Source: Diplocarpon mali
Lineage: Eukaryota; Ascomycota; Leotiomycetes; Helotiales; Drepanopezizaceae
NCBI GenBank assembly: GCA_024741835.1
Contig: JAENRP010000010.1
Coordinates: forward strand, 124,001-188,000
Reading direction: 5' to 3'
Length of the DNA: 64,000 nt
In this document: positions 1-10,837 of the stretch, piece by piece
Layout of the letters: every line of letters starts with the position of its first letter
Position numbering within the stretch: the first letter of the stretch is position 1
Notes under the pieces: model-generated
What the model was told of the DNA's origin: nothing
Databases searched by the model: none
The model's input: the letters and a program-made list of their open reading frames with translations, nothing else
Program-made: the position numbers and the translations under genes

Positions 1-919
1 TATCTTCCTCGAGAGCCTGCATGCGCTTTTTCTTCACACTGCGACTCTTCCGGGCCTTCTCCAGACCACACAATTCCGGGCTAGATATCGAGGGGCTGCT
101 GCGCGCTCGGGTAGACGGCGTGAGGGGTCGGGACGTGTTGGCTGCTAGTGGCATGGGCGGGCCGAGTAGTTCGCTCTCTGGGACGAAGCGGAGACCGATC
201 GGCTCGTTGCTCGCCATGGTATTGCTGCTCTGGTTCCGTTTCGGGAGTCCCCGCGCGGCGGCTGCGCCGATAGAAAGGAGCGTGTTGAGCGAGGCGCGGA
301 GAGCGGCGTCGTGGTCGACGTGGTGGTTGTAGCCGGAGTGGTGTCGTGCTACCCTCGGGGGGTATGAGTGTCTCGCATTCGGGTTTGTGTGAGGCGGGAA
401 ATAGGAGCCTGGTACAGCAGGTCTCTGACCTGCTGCAGACGGCGGATGTGAGAATGCGTTCGGTTGCGGTGTGAATGGCCCGGCGCCCGTTCTCCGCCCC
501 AGCGCAGTGCCATTCTCGTCGTCGTCCGTATCCGAAGCTGATGTAGGCTCGAAGCCCCGGCGGGATGTTGGGGGGAGGATGTGCTCATTTGAGCTGGTCA
601 GGACTTGGTCCTCCTCGCTTTCACTCTCTTCGTATTCTTCCTGGCTGCTTGCGCTGGTCTGGTGGGCTTCGAGGCCGAGGTAGGACAGTGCACCTTGTTG
701 CGCTCGTCGCCGTCGGCGGATGTTAGGGTGATGCTGGACGCGGAGGCCTGTAGTGACGATCTCGTCGTTTATTGAGGAGACAGAGGACGAAGAGGGCTGG
801 GAGGCTATCTCAACCCAGGATTCTGTGGCAGTGAGTGAGTATTTACCTGGCTTGGCTGGGATGATGCTATTCGTACCATCATTCCGCACCCGTTGAGGCA
901 CGCTTGAAGACTGTGCCAT
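1..919 (-). CDS. Conserved disordered Pezizomycotina protein, N-terminal part (runs off left edge)
   Basis: The frame opens at an ATG at 919-917 and stays open to base 1 without a stop, about 306 residues, so the C-terminus lies outside the window. Near the N-terminus is a segment reading SLTATESWVEIASQP, then DDEIVTTG-like text and an Arg-rich patch. A long Ser/Glu/Pro-rich stretch follows, then DHDAALRASLNTLLS and AAARGLPKRNQ. I recall these blocks as conserved in an unnamed family of filamentous ascomycete proteins that may end in a membrane segment. That is memory, not a search. No enzyme motif is visible and the function is unknown. Codon use is GC-rich at third positions. Smaller open frames here on both strands are shadows of this frame. 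Confidence 0.7.
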   Translation of the reverse strand, partial: MAQSSSVPQRVRNDGTNSIIPAKPGKYSLTATESWVEIASQPSSSSVSSINDEIVTTGLRVQHHPNIRRRRRAQQGALSYLGLEAHQTSASSQEEYEESESEEDQVLTSSNEHILPPTSRRGFEPTSASDTDDDENGTALGRRTGAGPFTPQPNAFSHPPSAAGQRPAVPGSYFPPHTNPNARHSYPPRVARHHSGYNHHVDHDAALRASLNTLLSIGAAAARGLPKRNQSSNTMASNEPIGLRFVPESELLGPPMPLAANTSRPLTPSTRARSSPSISSPELCGLEKARKSRSVKKKRMQALEED

Positions 920-3048
920 GGCTTCCGTCGGCCTGGCAGTTCTGCTTTGGGATATGTACTCGCTGTTATGGTGTAGAGGGGGAGGAGGAGGCATGGCGAG
1001 GAATGAAGGCGGGGTTCGGGCGGTGAAGTTGAATAGCAAAGACAGGTGAGTTTTTGAATCCTGGCGAAGAACGGATGTATTGTATCCTCAAATATCCTCA
1101 GCCCTGCCAGTGTGACGTCTGAATATCGTACTGCTTCCCACCAACAAAACGTCGACAGACCGCTTCTTGAGGCGGGCGAGTTTCTGCTTGCTGTCGACTG
1201 GATCCTGTTAGACTTGACCTGATATCAGCCGGCTGAACTCCGGGCTTGATAAGATCCGGGGGTCGTCTTAGCAGATCAGGGGGAGAGCGGTGAGCGGCGT
1301 AACAAACACATAAACATGTATATTGCCGTGCAATGCGAGAAGAGACTCGGCGGACACAGAGAGAGAGAGGAGAGAGGATCTATGCGTTGAGACCGTGTGA
1401 CAGAACAGATTATTATTCAGCACAGCCAGCCGCCGCAGCAAGCCCCCGGCGAACGGCACTCGTGCCCGATAACGAATGAGGGGGGTCGATAGCGCGATAA
1501 GCCTGAGACAATAATGACACAGGGTCTGTGAACTCTGGCGAGGATATATATATGAATATGGATATATATATATATGTGTAGATATAAGCCTGTTTAAGAA
1601 TGTGTCAATGTGTCAATATGTAAATATAAGCATTTACATGTGGTATGTTTGTTCGCGTAACCACACATACTCAGAAAGGTATTTCCACCCATTGCTCACC
1701 CAACAGCAAGTACAGCAGAACACAGCATCTCTTTGCGCGAATCCATCTGCACTTCAGTTTGTGTAATGTCTTCATTCCGTGCTGAGGTGCACGTACGCGA
1801 GTCTCACACCCACCAGGTTTCTTGTTTAGCTAACAGGATATAGAGTCGCACGCCATCTATGCGCCAGTGCAGACGGACTGGGAAAAGAGAATCGGGCAAG
1901 GTAAGCTTTTTGATTCCGCGCTTATAATACGAAGTCGATTACGAAGTGCATCTATACGAATCTAACACGGAACAGATCTCTTGTTTACCTGGTCTCAAGC
2001 ATGCACGCCTCAAGGAGACAGATGCATCGAGGTACACGCGCCTAAGGGGTCGGCTCTACTTGCATAGTCTCGTGATTCTTTGCCCCCGGTGACGCATCCT
2101 TCTACACCTTGAAATGATGCACAGTTTCGCGCCCATGGTACAAACTGGGATGCGTGCCCCATATTCCCCAAGCGATCACCATAGTCATGTGGTGCCATGT
2201 CACGTGGTGACAGCCTTTCCACACCTATGACCAACAGGTCTCTCCTTCTGGGGGAGTTTCAATTCCAACGAACCTGTCCCGCGGGCTTAGCAAGCATGGA
2301 GCTTGGTGTCAAAGCCTTTTCAGGTGTCTGATTATAGTCGGTGCCCAAAGCTCAAGGTATACGGAGAGCGGTGCCCCTTGTTTTCGATGCTGACGGCCTA
2401 GTCGGAACGTGCGGCTTCAATCTGATTTGAAGCCTAGTCAAACTGGTGAATCTGATCTGTACATTGATGCACTATGAAAAGCAACCGCTGACTACAGACC
2501 TCTCGCACCTCTCCCTCGTGTCCTTTCCCTTCGTCACGGGTCCGCGACTCGGTAAACTCGCTTCTGAAGCTCGGATCAGGGGTAATCTCTCTAGCGAGAC
2601 GCTCAAGCTCTAGTAAACAAAGCACAGGCATACGTTGAAACCGCACCAGCTCACCATAGGAAATCTGAATCTAGCACTAGGCATCGGACGGAGTGCTCCT
2701 GCCAATGGGATACCCGCAACCACATCATGCTTTCTTTCCGACGTCGAACGAGAGGTGAGCTCAGGAGTCGACCTGCTTGTTGTGAGCTTCGTCGGATTCG
2801 AATACTCGACCCCAGGGAACGCACGGTTTGGTCCGAGTCGTGTTGGAATGAGCATGGTTATTTCTTTCACTGCACTCCCAGAACGTTCAGTATTTCTTCA
2901 GAGCTATCTTCTGGAAGACGAGTCGAATGACCTCGTCTTGAGCGCTGCGACTTTTTGATTGTCATCTTGTGACGAGAATCTCCAAAGTCTAGCTTATCGT
3001 TTATCTCGGCTTATAACATTACACAAATTTCCAAATAGCAATATCAAG
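920..3048. other. Intergenic region, no supported gene
   Basis: This is the shared upstream region of the leftward gene at 919 and the rightward lipase at 3049. It has an AT dinucleotide-rich patch at about 1545-1582 and a longer AT-rich stretch to about 1650. The frames seen (longest about 107 codons) have no domain, no good start context and no partner exons. The frame open from 2959 runs into the lipase, but its better start is at 3049. Confidence 0.6.
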
Positions 3049-6000
3049 ATGTCTACCGTCGATGACGCGACTCACCTCACGACTGCTGTCAAGTCCCCGA
3101 AAAGCTCAACTCATTCCCAGTCGGCGCAGGCTCAATCGTCTGCAGCTTCCCAGGCAGTGGCTCCTACTTCCAGTGGCACAGCTACAACTCAGCCTGATAA
3201 TACTCAGTCCGATAATGGTCAATCAGCTTCCGCTCAGTCAAATGTTCCCAATGCCGCATCCGCAGACAGGGCAGAAACACAAGAAACCAGGGCTACCCTC
3301 AACCAGCCGCACCGAAACCTCCTCGAGCTGACTAGAAATGATCCAACTATTCCACCCGAACCCGTCATAACCGAGTCAGATGCGGCCTCGCCAATCAAAA
3401 CGTCCCGTACGTCCAAGTTGCCACTCCTGGCTGCAATCTTGAAATCCCCTAGAATCTCATCTCGCTCTGGTGTCACTTCCCCAACATCTCCAGAGACAGC
3501 GCAGCCCTCTCAGCCCGCCAGCGCGCTCTTTACAGGCAACAATGGAGCTACCAACGAGACACCACGAACACCTGGGCCAGACCACTTCACGCCCTCTAAA
3601 CTCTCATTCTTGGCCGCGATGAAAAACCGAGGAGCGTCCTTCAAGCGAAACTCATCGCACTCGACAGCCAACGAACTCATCCTCCACGAGCCAGTCTCAG
3701 ACCAAGCTCCCACCTTGCCGCCGTTTGCCGCTCAATCGCCTATGACTGATCATGCTGGAGGGATTCGACCCGTTGTTGCCGAGAGCAGCGTCGCAGCCCC
3801 GGTAGAAACCCCATCAGCAGCCCCAGGACCAGCAGCCCAGCCAGCGGCGTCCAAGCGACCATTTTTGTCGGACTTGAAGTCGAGGAGAGATTCACTGCAG
3901 CAGAGATTCGCTAAACCCGGTGCATCTGCTACGCAACAGACTGGCACGGAGCCAATCGTTGCCCAGACGGCTACCGTGCCCGCGAGTACTGCTCCGCCAA
4001 CCCTCGTGATACCGACAAGACCACCTCGACAGCCTGCGGTATCTGGGCCTGCTTTAGGAACGAAAGTGGCCAAGGACTCGTTTGTCGATTCTTTGAGGAA
4101 TCGGAGGATAGCTGCACGCCAGGCAAAATACCCTCAGGGCACTCCCCAATCAGGGTCTACCGAGCAAGCTTCTCCCCCAACCTCCGCTCCTCCAAACATG
4201 GCGCCTCCAGCGTTGGTCATCCCGACACGACCACCCCGGCAAACAGCTACATCCCAACAAGCTACCGGACTGAAGTCCAAGAAGAATTCGCTCGTCGAGT
4301 CAATTAAAAGTCGGAAACAGGCTGCGTTTTCAACCAAGCCCACTCAGCCCCCCGCTGCTCAGCCAGCCAGCCCAGAACCAAATCCAGCACAACAGAACAC
4401 AGCCCCACCAGCTCTGATCATCCCCACCCGACCGCCTCGACAGCCCGCAGCCGCCGCAAGGTCAACATCGAATCGACTTCCCTTCCTCCCGAAGAAGCGC
4501 TCGTCAAGAAGAGTCCCGACCAGCAACCCAGCAGTCAATAGCACCGCTTACCCCCTTCCCTCAACCAACCCCCTCTTCCCCCCTCTCCCGACCTACGGCC
4601 CCCCAACCATCAAAAACCACATCAAATGGACCCTCCAGCAGCTCGTCGCCACAATCCTGGGCACCTTCGGTATGATCGTCCTCCTCATCTCCTTCGTCCT
4701 AAGATCCCTCTTCGCCCTCCCCACCCGACTCGTTACGCCCAGGCCTGCTCGCCCCTTTCAAGCCGAAGAGTCCCGTCGCGCCGAACTACGCAAGACCGAC
4801 TCGCTGGCGTGGATGAAGCGCGAACGCCAGAAATCCTCCGGCTTCCCCGAGGTCTCCGCCTCGGCAGACGTGGAGGCCGCCGCCGGCGTCCACAACGGGT
4901 ACGTGCCGACCGAAGGCGGGCCCGATAAGCTTGTCGCCGACGTGGGCTACTACGCGCGCCGGGTGGGCCTCGACAGCGAGGAGGTCCGGGTGCAGACCGA
5001 GGATGGGCATGTGCTGCTTCTGTGGCATATCTTCGATCCGAGGGAGTATACCGCGATGACGCGCGGCCAAAGAATGGTCCGGGGCCCGGAGAATATCGAT
5101 TCCATTCGTCCCCCGAGCCGTGCCCGGAAAGCCGAGGACGGCGCGGGAGAGGGCGCAAAGAAGAAGCAGAAGTATCCGGTCCTGATGATTCACGGGCTGC
5201 TGCAGAGCGCCGGCGTGTTTTGCACCAACGACGAGCACTCCCTGGCGTTCTGGCTGTGCAAGCAGGGATACGATGTGTGGCTGGGGAACATGCGGTCGGG
5301 CGTCAAGCCGGAGCATATCGATCTCAAGCCCAGCGACCCGAACATGTGGAACTGGGATAGTAGGTCTCCCCCGACCCAAGCGAGAGCCTTCCCCTTAAGC
5401 GAGAGCCTTCCCTTTAAGCGAGAGCCTTCCCCTTAAGCGAGAGCCTTCCCCTTAAGCGAGATCCTTCCCCCTAAGCGAGAATCAACACTAACAAGCCCCA
5501 GTCCGCCACATGGCGACGCTCGACCTGCCCTCCCTAACCGCGCGCGTCCTCTCGGAGACGTGTTCCCCGACACTCGCCCTCGTCGGCCACTCGCAAGGCA
5601 CGGCGGCCTCCCTGATCGCCTTCTCCACCTCCCAGCGGCCGTCGCTCGGCCGCCACGTCTCGGTGCTCTGCTGCCTCGCGCCCGCCGCCTACGCCGGACC
5701 GCTCCTCCACAGCCTCCGCTTCCGCGTGCTGCGTTCCCTCCCGCGCCCCCTCGCCCGCGGCCTCGTCGGCGTCAAGTCCTTCCTCCCCAGCCTCTGCTCC
5801 CTCCTCAACACGCTGCAGCCGCACCTCCCGCCGGGCTGGATCAGCGGGCCCAGCTACGCCATCGTGCGGCTACTCTGCGGCTGGCGCGACACGCGCTGGG
5901 ACCGCGGCGTCCGCGACCGCAGCTTCCTGTGGGCGCCGACCCGCACGTCCGCCACGGGCCTGCTGTGGTGGCTCGCCGGCGGCTTCGCGGCCCACGGCTC

Positions 6001-6484
6001 CATCCTGGCCTCGCGCGACGAGGTGCAGAGGGAGGTCGAGGAGGACCTCCTGCAGGACTACTTCCGCGGCGTGCCGGGCCACATCGGCGAGGATGCCGCG
6101 GCGGCGCTGATGGCGCGCCACGTCCAGACGCCCATGAACCTCGCGCCGTGGTTCGACGACCGCTGCCCGCCCGTGGCCCTGTGGGTGCCCGGCGCCGACG
6201 ACCTGTGCAGCGGCGCGGCGCTGGCGAACCGCTTCGAGCGCGGCCGGGAGCCGGCGGCGCGGCTGCTCGGCGTCACGGTGCTGGAGGGCTGGGGGCATCT
6301 GGACGTCCTGTGGGCCGTGGACGTGTGTGACGCGGTGGGCAGGGAGGTCCGGGATATGATGTGGAAGACCGTTGCGAGGGAGGAGAGGGCGAGGTGGAGG
6401 TGTCCCGAGGGCTGTGAGGGCATCGAGGCCTGGAGGGATGATCGCAGGGTGGAGGAGAAGCCGGCTGAGGAGGAGTCGAGGTGA
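3049..6484 (+). CDS. Membrane-anchored lipase / steryl ester hydrolase-like alpha/beta hydrolase
   Basis: Exons 3049-5359 and 5502-6484 give 1097 residues. The start at 3049 has AAG before ATG; an in-frame upstream frame to 2959 lacks this context. Residues 1-520 are disordered and Pro/Ser-rich. They hold five copies of a K-x-x-[FL]-[LV]-x-x-[LIM]-[KR]-x-R-like motif (about residues 123, 184, 269, 342, 412) and three copies of an IPTRPPRQ block. A transmembrane helix follows at about 532-554. The hydrolase starts with an ab-hydrolase-associated lipase region (DVGYYARRVGL, MIHGLLQSAGVF), then the nucleophile elbow GHSQGT with Ser801. Asp1003/1004 (PGADDL) and His1036 (GWGHLD) are the likely triad partners. 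The layout resembles the yeast Tgl1/Yeh1/Yeh2 sterol-ester hydrolases but with a far longer N-terminus. The intron ends join DIRHM in frame. Substrate is inferred from the family. Confidence 0.88.
5360..5501 (+). repeat. Intron of the lipase gene, built from a 19-bp minisatellite
   Basis: The 142-bp intron begins GTAGGT and ends CCCCAG, with a CACTAAC branch-like site about ten bases before the acceptor. From about 5378 to 5480 it consists of five-plus near-identical copies of a 19-bp unit (aagcgagagccttcccctt). The length is not a multiple of three, so retention would shift the frame. Translation of the joined exons matches the family across the junction, which supports the intron. Confidence 0.85.
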
Positions 6485-9150
6485 GGTGGTCATACTCGTA
6501 ATGTCTAGTCCCGCCGGTCGCGCCTCATCTATTTTGTCTTATCATGAATCGCCTCGTGGATCATCCGTATCTCGCTTCAAGCTCTCAGAGGTAAGAACAG
6601 GGACGCATGCCCGAGGCATACATGCAACACGGGACAAGTATCAAGCCCGGAATGAAAGAATGAACTGGTGACGAAACACAGAGATGAAAACCCTTGAAAC
6701 CCTCCCCAGACCCCTCACAATCGCGAGTGCCAGCGCCGAGCGTAAACAATCAACCCGCTCCACCCCAACCTCTGGCTGCAAGGCAAACGCACCACCTAGT
6801 CCCAAGTCCCAACACGCCCGCGACACGCACTCATATCACGCTGCGCACCGCCATTCAACAGCATCGCATCCAACGCGCCGAATCCCGGCCTCCTCGCAAG
6901 GCCGCACTCCCCGGAGGGTTATGACGAGCTTGGCCTAGATAGCTCGAGTCATGTTCAGTTCGGCGACATGGTTAAGCGACGATTCCCAGGTTAGACGAGG
7001 AGACCTGGAGCTAACTTATCTCAGAGTTACCCTGGTGGGCTACGTCGAGTGAACTTGCCCTGAATGTGACGTGGTCTGACTTCCACTGAACGAGGCAGAG
7101 AAGAGGCGAAACGCAATGGGAGGAGGGAGGAGGGAAAAATAACAGGAGGGGGAGGGGAAAGAGAGGCAGAGATGGAAAGGAACAGAGAAAGACTCGAGGA
7201 AGTGAAGCAGGGACCGTGAGAAAATAGTCCAACTTTTCAGACGCGCCCGAGAGACGCTCTATGAATTTTAGAAACTTGACATGTACATTTATATTGTTGA
7301 GATGTCCTGTAAATCAGCGAGAAACCACAAAACCATCCTCCTTGTCAGGCTCTCCTAGCTCCCCCCCCAGGAGCACTTTCCTCTCTCACAGCCTTTTCTA
7401 TAGGGAGTATTTGCAGCCCCTCCAGATTATATCAAACGGTACTGAGACGCGGTGTTGCGGCTTCGTATAAGGCTCCACGCGTAGAGGGGGACGGAGGGAG
7501 GGACGGCATTTGCAACCTACCTAAGCGATGCTCAGGATATACCAGACCTGTACTCTATACTAGAATCATACTTTAGGTTCAAATCCCAGTCGCGCGCTTT
7601 TCACTACCTCGCACGACTCTGTATCTCCGGATATACGTCGCACGTTCAAGCTCTTTACCTGGGCGACTGAGGTCCAGCTAGGGAGGCAACTCGGGCCTGC
7701 ACTATCTGTGCTGTCCAGGTAGCTATATACCCTGCGCCGCGTCCGACTCTGGGTCTTGCCGTGAGAGAAGTCTTGCAGCAGCAGCGTTGCGATGCAAACA
7801 AAAAATCCCATCCCGTATCTCAACCCCTTGGGCCAACGCGGACTCAGTTGCAGAGCCAGACTCTAGTCTGAGTCTAGACTTGACTGACATCTCTTGCGCT
7901 CCTCTTGCTCCATGCAGAGAATAAATCATACGCCTCTGATGGTTCCCCATTCCCTGGGTCACGGCCACGAGAGCCCTTCTGTTTCTCTCCTCTTGTTCTG
8001 GATCTAGATCCAGAAGAGCATCTAGACGCACCGCTCCGGGGAGAAACGAATAGGTGAGGGATGGACGCTACGCCCTGCAGAGCGCGGAGAAGACATCTAC
8101 AAGAGCAAGGCCGTAGAGAGCGCCAGGCGCATACGTACCCCCCCATGTCCATCATCATCCACTCCCACTCCTCGCAACGGTCTCCCGCTCTCCCCTCCCA
8201 GGCCCACCACCGCCGCCGCCCCTACGCCCTCGCGCGCGCCTCCCGATTCTTGGTTCTCTCCGCCGGAGCCTGCCTCGAGGGTTTGCGATTTTAGTCGAGA
8301 GGCGAACGTGATGGAGGATGACAAGCTACCAAGATACCTTTCTTGGGTACACGGAGCACAGGGACGTCTGCGATTGCCCGTACGTCCTGATGCTGTGGAT
8401 CGCGGGCCTGTGCAAGGAATCGAGCAGGGAGACTCCGCGCGACATTAACGTCTGTGAATCATGCGGTTCCGGAGAGAAGACGACGCGGTACTGGCCAATC
8501 TGTTCCACTCCGTGCGGCACAGAAACTTCATGCGTGACTTGCCACAATCAACAGCCCGCTATGCGAAGCGGACACCACCTCGACTTGAAAGCTCGCAAAT
8601 GCACAGCCCGAAGCCGAGGCTGCATTGACTAGTATATACCGGAGTTCTGGGTGAGTCGTACATCGCACTTTCAGACCCTCAACATCAGAGAAAGCCATCG
8701 CGGACACGCCAGCGGCCAGCTCAAGGAATCGCTGAGTTGCTCTGGCCAAGGTAGAGAATCGATCGTGTAAGTCGAGAACTCTGCTGAGTTCTTGGCACCC
8801 TCTTCCTAGAACACAAGCCCGCGTTGATATAACCGGTAGGTACGACCGGAAATAAGAAGCTCGGGATTGCAGGTCTCCAGCGTGCTATGAAAGGTTCTTT
8901 TTGNNNNNNNNNNNNNNNNNNNNNNNNNNNNNNNNNNNNNNNNNNNNNNNNNNNNNNNNNNNNNNNNNNNNNNNNNNNNGGCGGGTAAATGTGGTGTTTA
9001 TTGATCCATCTACGAGTAGTGCCACTGCAAAGCCCTTCAAGCAACGGTAGGCCAATTCAGGTTTGCCATGCGTCTGAGAAGCCTGCGAAACAAGCTCTTT
9101 TAAGATTCCACTCGCACTTGGGTGACTTCTGTTGCGTCTATCGGCAAGCT
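6485..9150. other. Intergenic region with a polypurine tract and an assembly gap
   Basis: No gene is supported. A strongly purine-rich stretch on the + strand lies at about 7096-7212 and includes GGGAGGAGGGAGGAGGG near 7120-7140, a possible quadruplex or triplex former. A tRNA T-loop-like string sits near 7577 but lacks a cloverleaf. Ns fill 8904-8979. Frames of up to about 100 codons at 8318-8632 (+) and 8528-8749 (-) have no recognisable domain. Confidence 0.5.
8904..8979. other. Assembly gap (76 N)
   Basis: This is a run of 76 undetermined bases. The uneven length suggests an estimated gap from scaffolding. Confidence 0.99.
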
Positions 9151-10837
9151 CTACAGCGTGTAAACAAACTCGGGATTCTCCCGATCCGTGAGATCCAGAA
9201 ACTCCTGCCGGTCCAGCTTCTTATACCCGGGCCGCGCTCTCAGCTCGGCGTTCCTCTCATTCCTCCGCCCGTAGTAGCAGTGGATGCACGCCAGGTCCAG
9301 CACGCACACGGCGTAGCACGCGACGATCGTGATCTCGGCGGGCACGTAGCGCGGGGCGTCGCTCGGCCTAAAGGTCTGTGGGCCGATGATGTTACCCGCG
9401 CAGTAGGCGACGAGGTACAGCGCGCCGACGGTGGTCTTCTTGGTGTAGCCGGCGACGTTGGAGGAGATGAGGGAGAGCAGGGCTACGAAGCCCGTGGGGG
9501 AGGATTGCGTGAGGTAGTATCCTGCGAGCCGGCCGCTCGAGTGGGAGAGAGGCAGGCAGACGATGAGGAGCATGCCGAGGATCGAGGTGACCATTCCGGA
9601 CATGCCGACCAGCACCCGTCGACCGAGCTTGTCGCCGAGCCAGCCGCCGGCGATCAGGAAGACGACTTCGACTGCTCCGCCCGGAGTCCCGTACAGCAGT
9701 GACTGGTCGGGCGTGTAGCCGAAGGAAACAATCAACTGCGAGAAAAAGTTGGAGATGCCGCCTAGTGATGTTCAGCACGCGTCCTTGAGCACGCGGTTCG
9801 GGCGGAACGCCTCACCGTTCGGGATATCCGCGACCAGGGCGAAGAGGACAAAGGCCCAGGTCATGGGATCCGTCAATGCCTCTCGCAGCTGGTACATCTT
9901 GAAGTGCTTGTTCCCCACCCCCTGCTGGTTCTTCCGGATGCGCTCAATCGCCATCAGCCTCTCCTGCGGGGTGAGGAACTTCGCGTTGAGCTGGCTGTCC
10001 GGCATGGAGGATAGGAAGATGCCGCCGACCATGACGGTGATCAGGCCGATCGTCAGGAAGACCATCTGCCAGCTCGCAATCGCAGCGCCGTGCCTCTTCA
10101 CTCCGACGGATATCCCGTACGCAACCAAGCCGCCGAAGATCTGGGCGAAGCCGTTGAAACTGAACCAGATACCCGTCCGCGTCCCTTGCTCCTCTCGCGT
10201 GTACCATTGCGAAGTAAAGAGGGCGAAGCCGGGCGTGACGGCGGCTTCGAAGACGCCGAGGAAGAAGCGCACCGCGACGGCGCCGGCGAAACTCTGGACT
10301 GCTGCCATACAGCAGAGCGTTGCACCCCACATGATGATGTTCAGTGCAGACCATTTGGCGAGAGGCAGTCTTTGTAGAAATCGGTTTGTTGGGTACTCCC
10401 ATACGAGATAACCGATGTAGAACATGCTCCCGAGCCACTGGTAGTTTGTTCCGTGCAAGTGGATGGCATCCTTCATCCCCATGACCGAAGCGTAAGAAAG
10501 CGTGGTCTTGTCCAGGTAATTGAGGCCGTACACAACACAAAGCATCTGCGGATGCCCCTTAGTGCCAAGTTCCAGTCCAAGGATAAGCTCCTGCGATGTG
10601 GTAACTCACTGGCATCAGGTTCCAGTCAATCTTTCGCAACAGCTTCCGCTCCGATTCTTGGGTCATGACAATGATGTCCTGCCCCTCGAAGGCCTTGAGC
10701 GCCTCGTCCCCGTCGTTGGGATCCGCGTGGATGAACGTAACGTCCTCGACATCGCCACCCTTGAGCGATGTGCCCTGGGGAGACGGATCGCCCCTCTTCT
10801 CCAGGTCCCCTGCCGACGCGTCGTGGATCTTGTCCAT
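9151..10837 (-). CDS. MFS transporter, Dal5-like anion:cation symporter family
   Basis: Exons 10837-10610, 10545-9816 and 9761-9151 give 522 residues. Introns are 64 and 54 bp with GTGAGT and GTGAGG donors, and the phases add up. The N-terminal tail (about 70 residues) is cytosolic and acidic. NYLDKTTLSYASVMG lies in the first helix region, as in yeast Dal5 and fungal ACS-family carriers. YIGYLVWEYPTNRFLQRLP, GFALFTSQWY and GGAVEVVFLIAGGWLGDKLGRR follow, the last being the MFS loop motif between helices in the second half. Twelve hydrophobic segments are expected and the pattern fits. Dal5-type carriers import allantoate, ureidosuccinate, dipeptides, nicotinate, pantothenate and similar organic anions; the exact substrate cannot be read here. 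No enzyme gene lies next to it to suggest one, apart from the laccase 1.6 kb away on the same strand. Confidence 0.92.

Noticed and set aside
2959..3048. Upstream extension of the lipase frame (30 more codons)
   Set aside because: The first codon at 2959 is not an ATG, and the downstream ATG at 3049 has a better context (AAG before ATG).
5560..6330. 256-codon + strand frame rich in Arg and Pro
   Set aside because: It is an out-of-frame shadow of lipase exon 2, whose frame carries GHSQGT and the triad.
7565..7605. tRNA T-loop-like string (ggttcaaatcccagtcgcgc)
   Set aside because: The T-stem has a mismatch and no acceptor partner, D-arm or anticodon arm can be found upstream. No cloverleaf on either strand.
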